Assembly: GCA_024699595.1 (NCBI GenBank)
Contig: JAILPG010000139.1
Span: 1-14,913 of the forward strand
Length of the DNA stretch: 14,913 nucleotides
Source of the DNA: Lachnospiraceae bacterium
GTDB taxonomy: Bacteria; Bacillota_A; Clostridia; Lachnospirales; Lachnospiraceae
Direction: 5' to 3'
In this document: positions 14,801-14,913 of the stretch, one piece after another
How the letters are laid out: every line of letters begins with the position of its first letter
How positions within the stretch are numbered: position 1 is the first letter of the stretch
Program-made: the position numbers and the translations under genes
Notes under the pieces: generated by a model
Database searches by the model: none
The model's input: only the letters and a program-made list of their open reading frames with translations
Told to the model about the DNA's origin: nothing

Positions 14801-14913
14801 ATGTACAGGACTATCCAGTATCATATAAAAAAGAACAGCAGGCTTTACGGGTACTGCAGGGACTTATGTCAAAGATCGGCTGCCCTGTATAACCGCGCAA
14901 ACTTCATCATACG
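14801..14913 (+). CDS. tnpB: TnpB (IS605 OrfB), N-terminal fragment cut by window end
   Basis: The frame opens at 14801 and runs off the window after 37 codons. The peptide contains CRDLCQRSAALYNRANFII, which matches the N-terminus of TnpB proteins, RNA-guided nucleases encoded by IS200/IS605 elements. AGGAGGG lies 14 nt before the ATG, a longer gap than usual. The nuclease domain and zinc finger cannot be seen, so activity is unknown. It is divergent from tnpA. Confidence 0.75.
   Translation, partial: MYRTIQYHIKKNSRLYGYCRDLCQRSAALYNRANFII

Larger units (their letters stand above)
14165..14913. mobile_element. IS200/IS605-type element, left part (IS605-like divergent layout)
   Basis: A tnpA gene reads left and a tnpB gene reads right from a shared 142-bp gap, the organisation of IS605. 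A subterminal hairpin at 14181-14205 marks the left end. Elements of this group have no terminal inverted repeats and no target duplication, so the exact left boundary (set here near 14165) is approximate. The right end and the guide RNA region lie beyond the window. Confidence 0.75.

Noticed and set aside
14659..14802. N-terminal extension of tnpA back to 14802
   Set aside because: The extra 48 residues do not look like TnpA, the length would be unusual, and the stretch holds the divergent tnpB promoter and ribosome binding site.

Overview
The window looks like a chromosomal stretch of an anaerobic, moderate-GC Firmicute, most likely a Lachnospiraceae bacterium of the Butyrivibrio/Pseudobutyrivibrio type. 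This is an inference from the protein families (clostridial radical SAM/SPASM-like enzyme, L-lactate dehydrogenase, archaeal-type ATPase with a PD-(D/E)XK tail, CsoR/CopA, DUF2804, IS605-like element) and from the many strong AGGAGG ribosome binding sites. No rRNA or tRNA gene and no CRISPR array was recognised.

Layout. From 1 to 2183 (+): the 3' part of a radical SAM gene, then a GNAT acetyltransferase overlapping a flavodoxin-fold NAD(P)H oxidoreductase by ATGA. From 2184 to 3821 (+): an AT-rich, self-contained gene for an ATPase-nuclease, with its own promoter set between two dyads of identical geometry. From 3872 to 5713 (+): an alpha/beta hydrolase and L-lactate dehydrogenase, probably one operon. 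From 5749 to 6636 (+): a TetR operon with a tandem operator-like repeat over its promoter, a gutted hydrolase gene, and the TetR gene. From 9605 down to 6661 (-): a copper module. A promoter with two CsoR-type operators drives copA, whose C-terminus is a CopZ-like domain with its own ribosome binding site and Met, and then csoR. From 10845 down to 9609 (-): a DUF2804 gene and a small basic ORF whose 3' end forms a hairpin. From 11022 to 14209 (+): a PfkB-type sugar kinase, a class II ketose-bisphosphate aldolase, a small GNAT and a HAD hydrolase. From about 14165 to the window end: the left part of an IS200/IS605-type element with divergent tnpA (-) and tnpB (+, cut by the window edge).

How the parts work together. 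CopA exports Cu(I), the CopZ-like domain or a separately translated CopZ would bind and deliver Cu(I), and CsoR would repress the operon until copper rises. The kinase and aldolase are a natural pair that phosphorylates a sugar or sugar phosphate and splits it into two three-carbon units, but the substrate cannot be read from the sequence. The HAD gene probably takes its last codons from the IS element inserted at its 3' end.

The observations most worth checking are the internal CopZ start inside copA, the paired dyads around the ATPase promoter, the TetR operon with its deleted hydrolase, and the HAD/IS junction.
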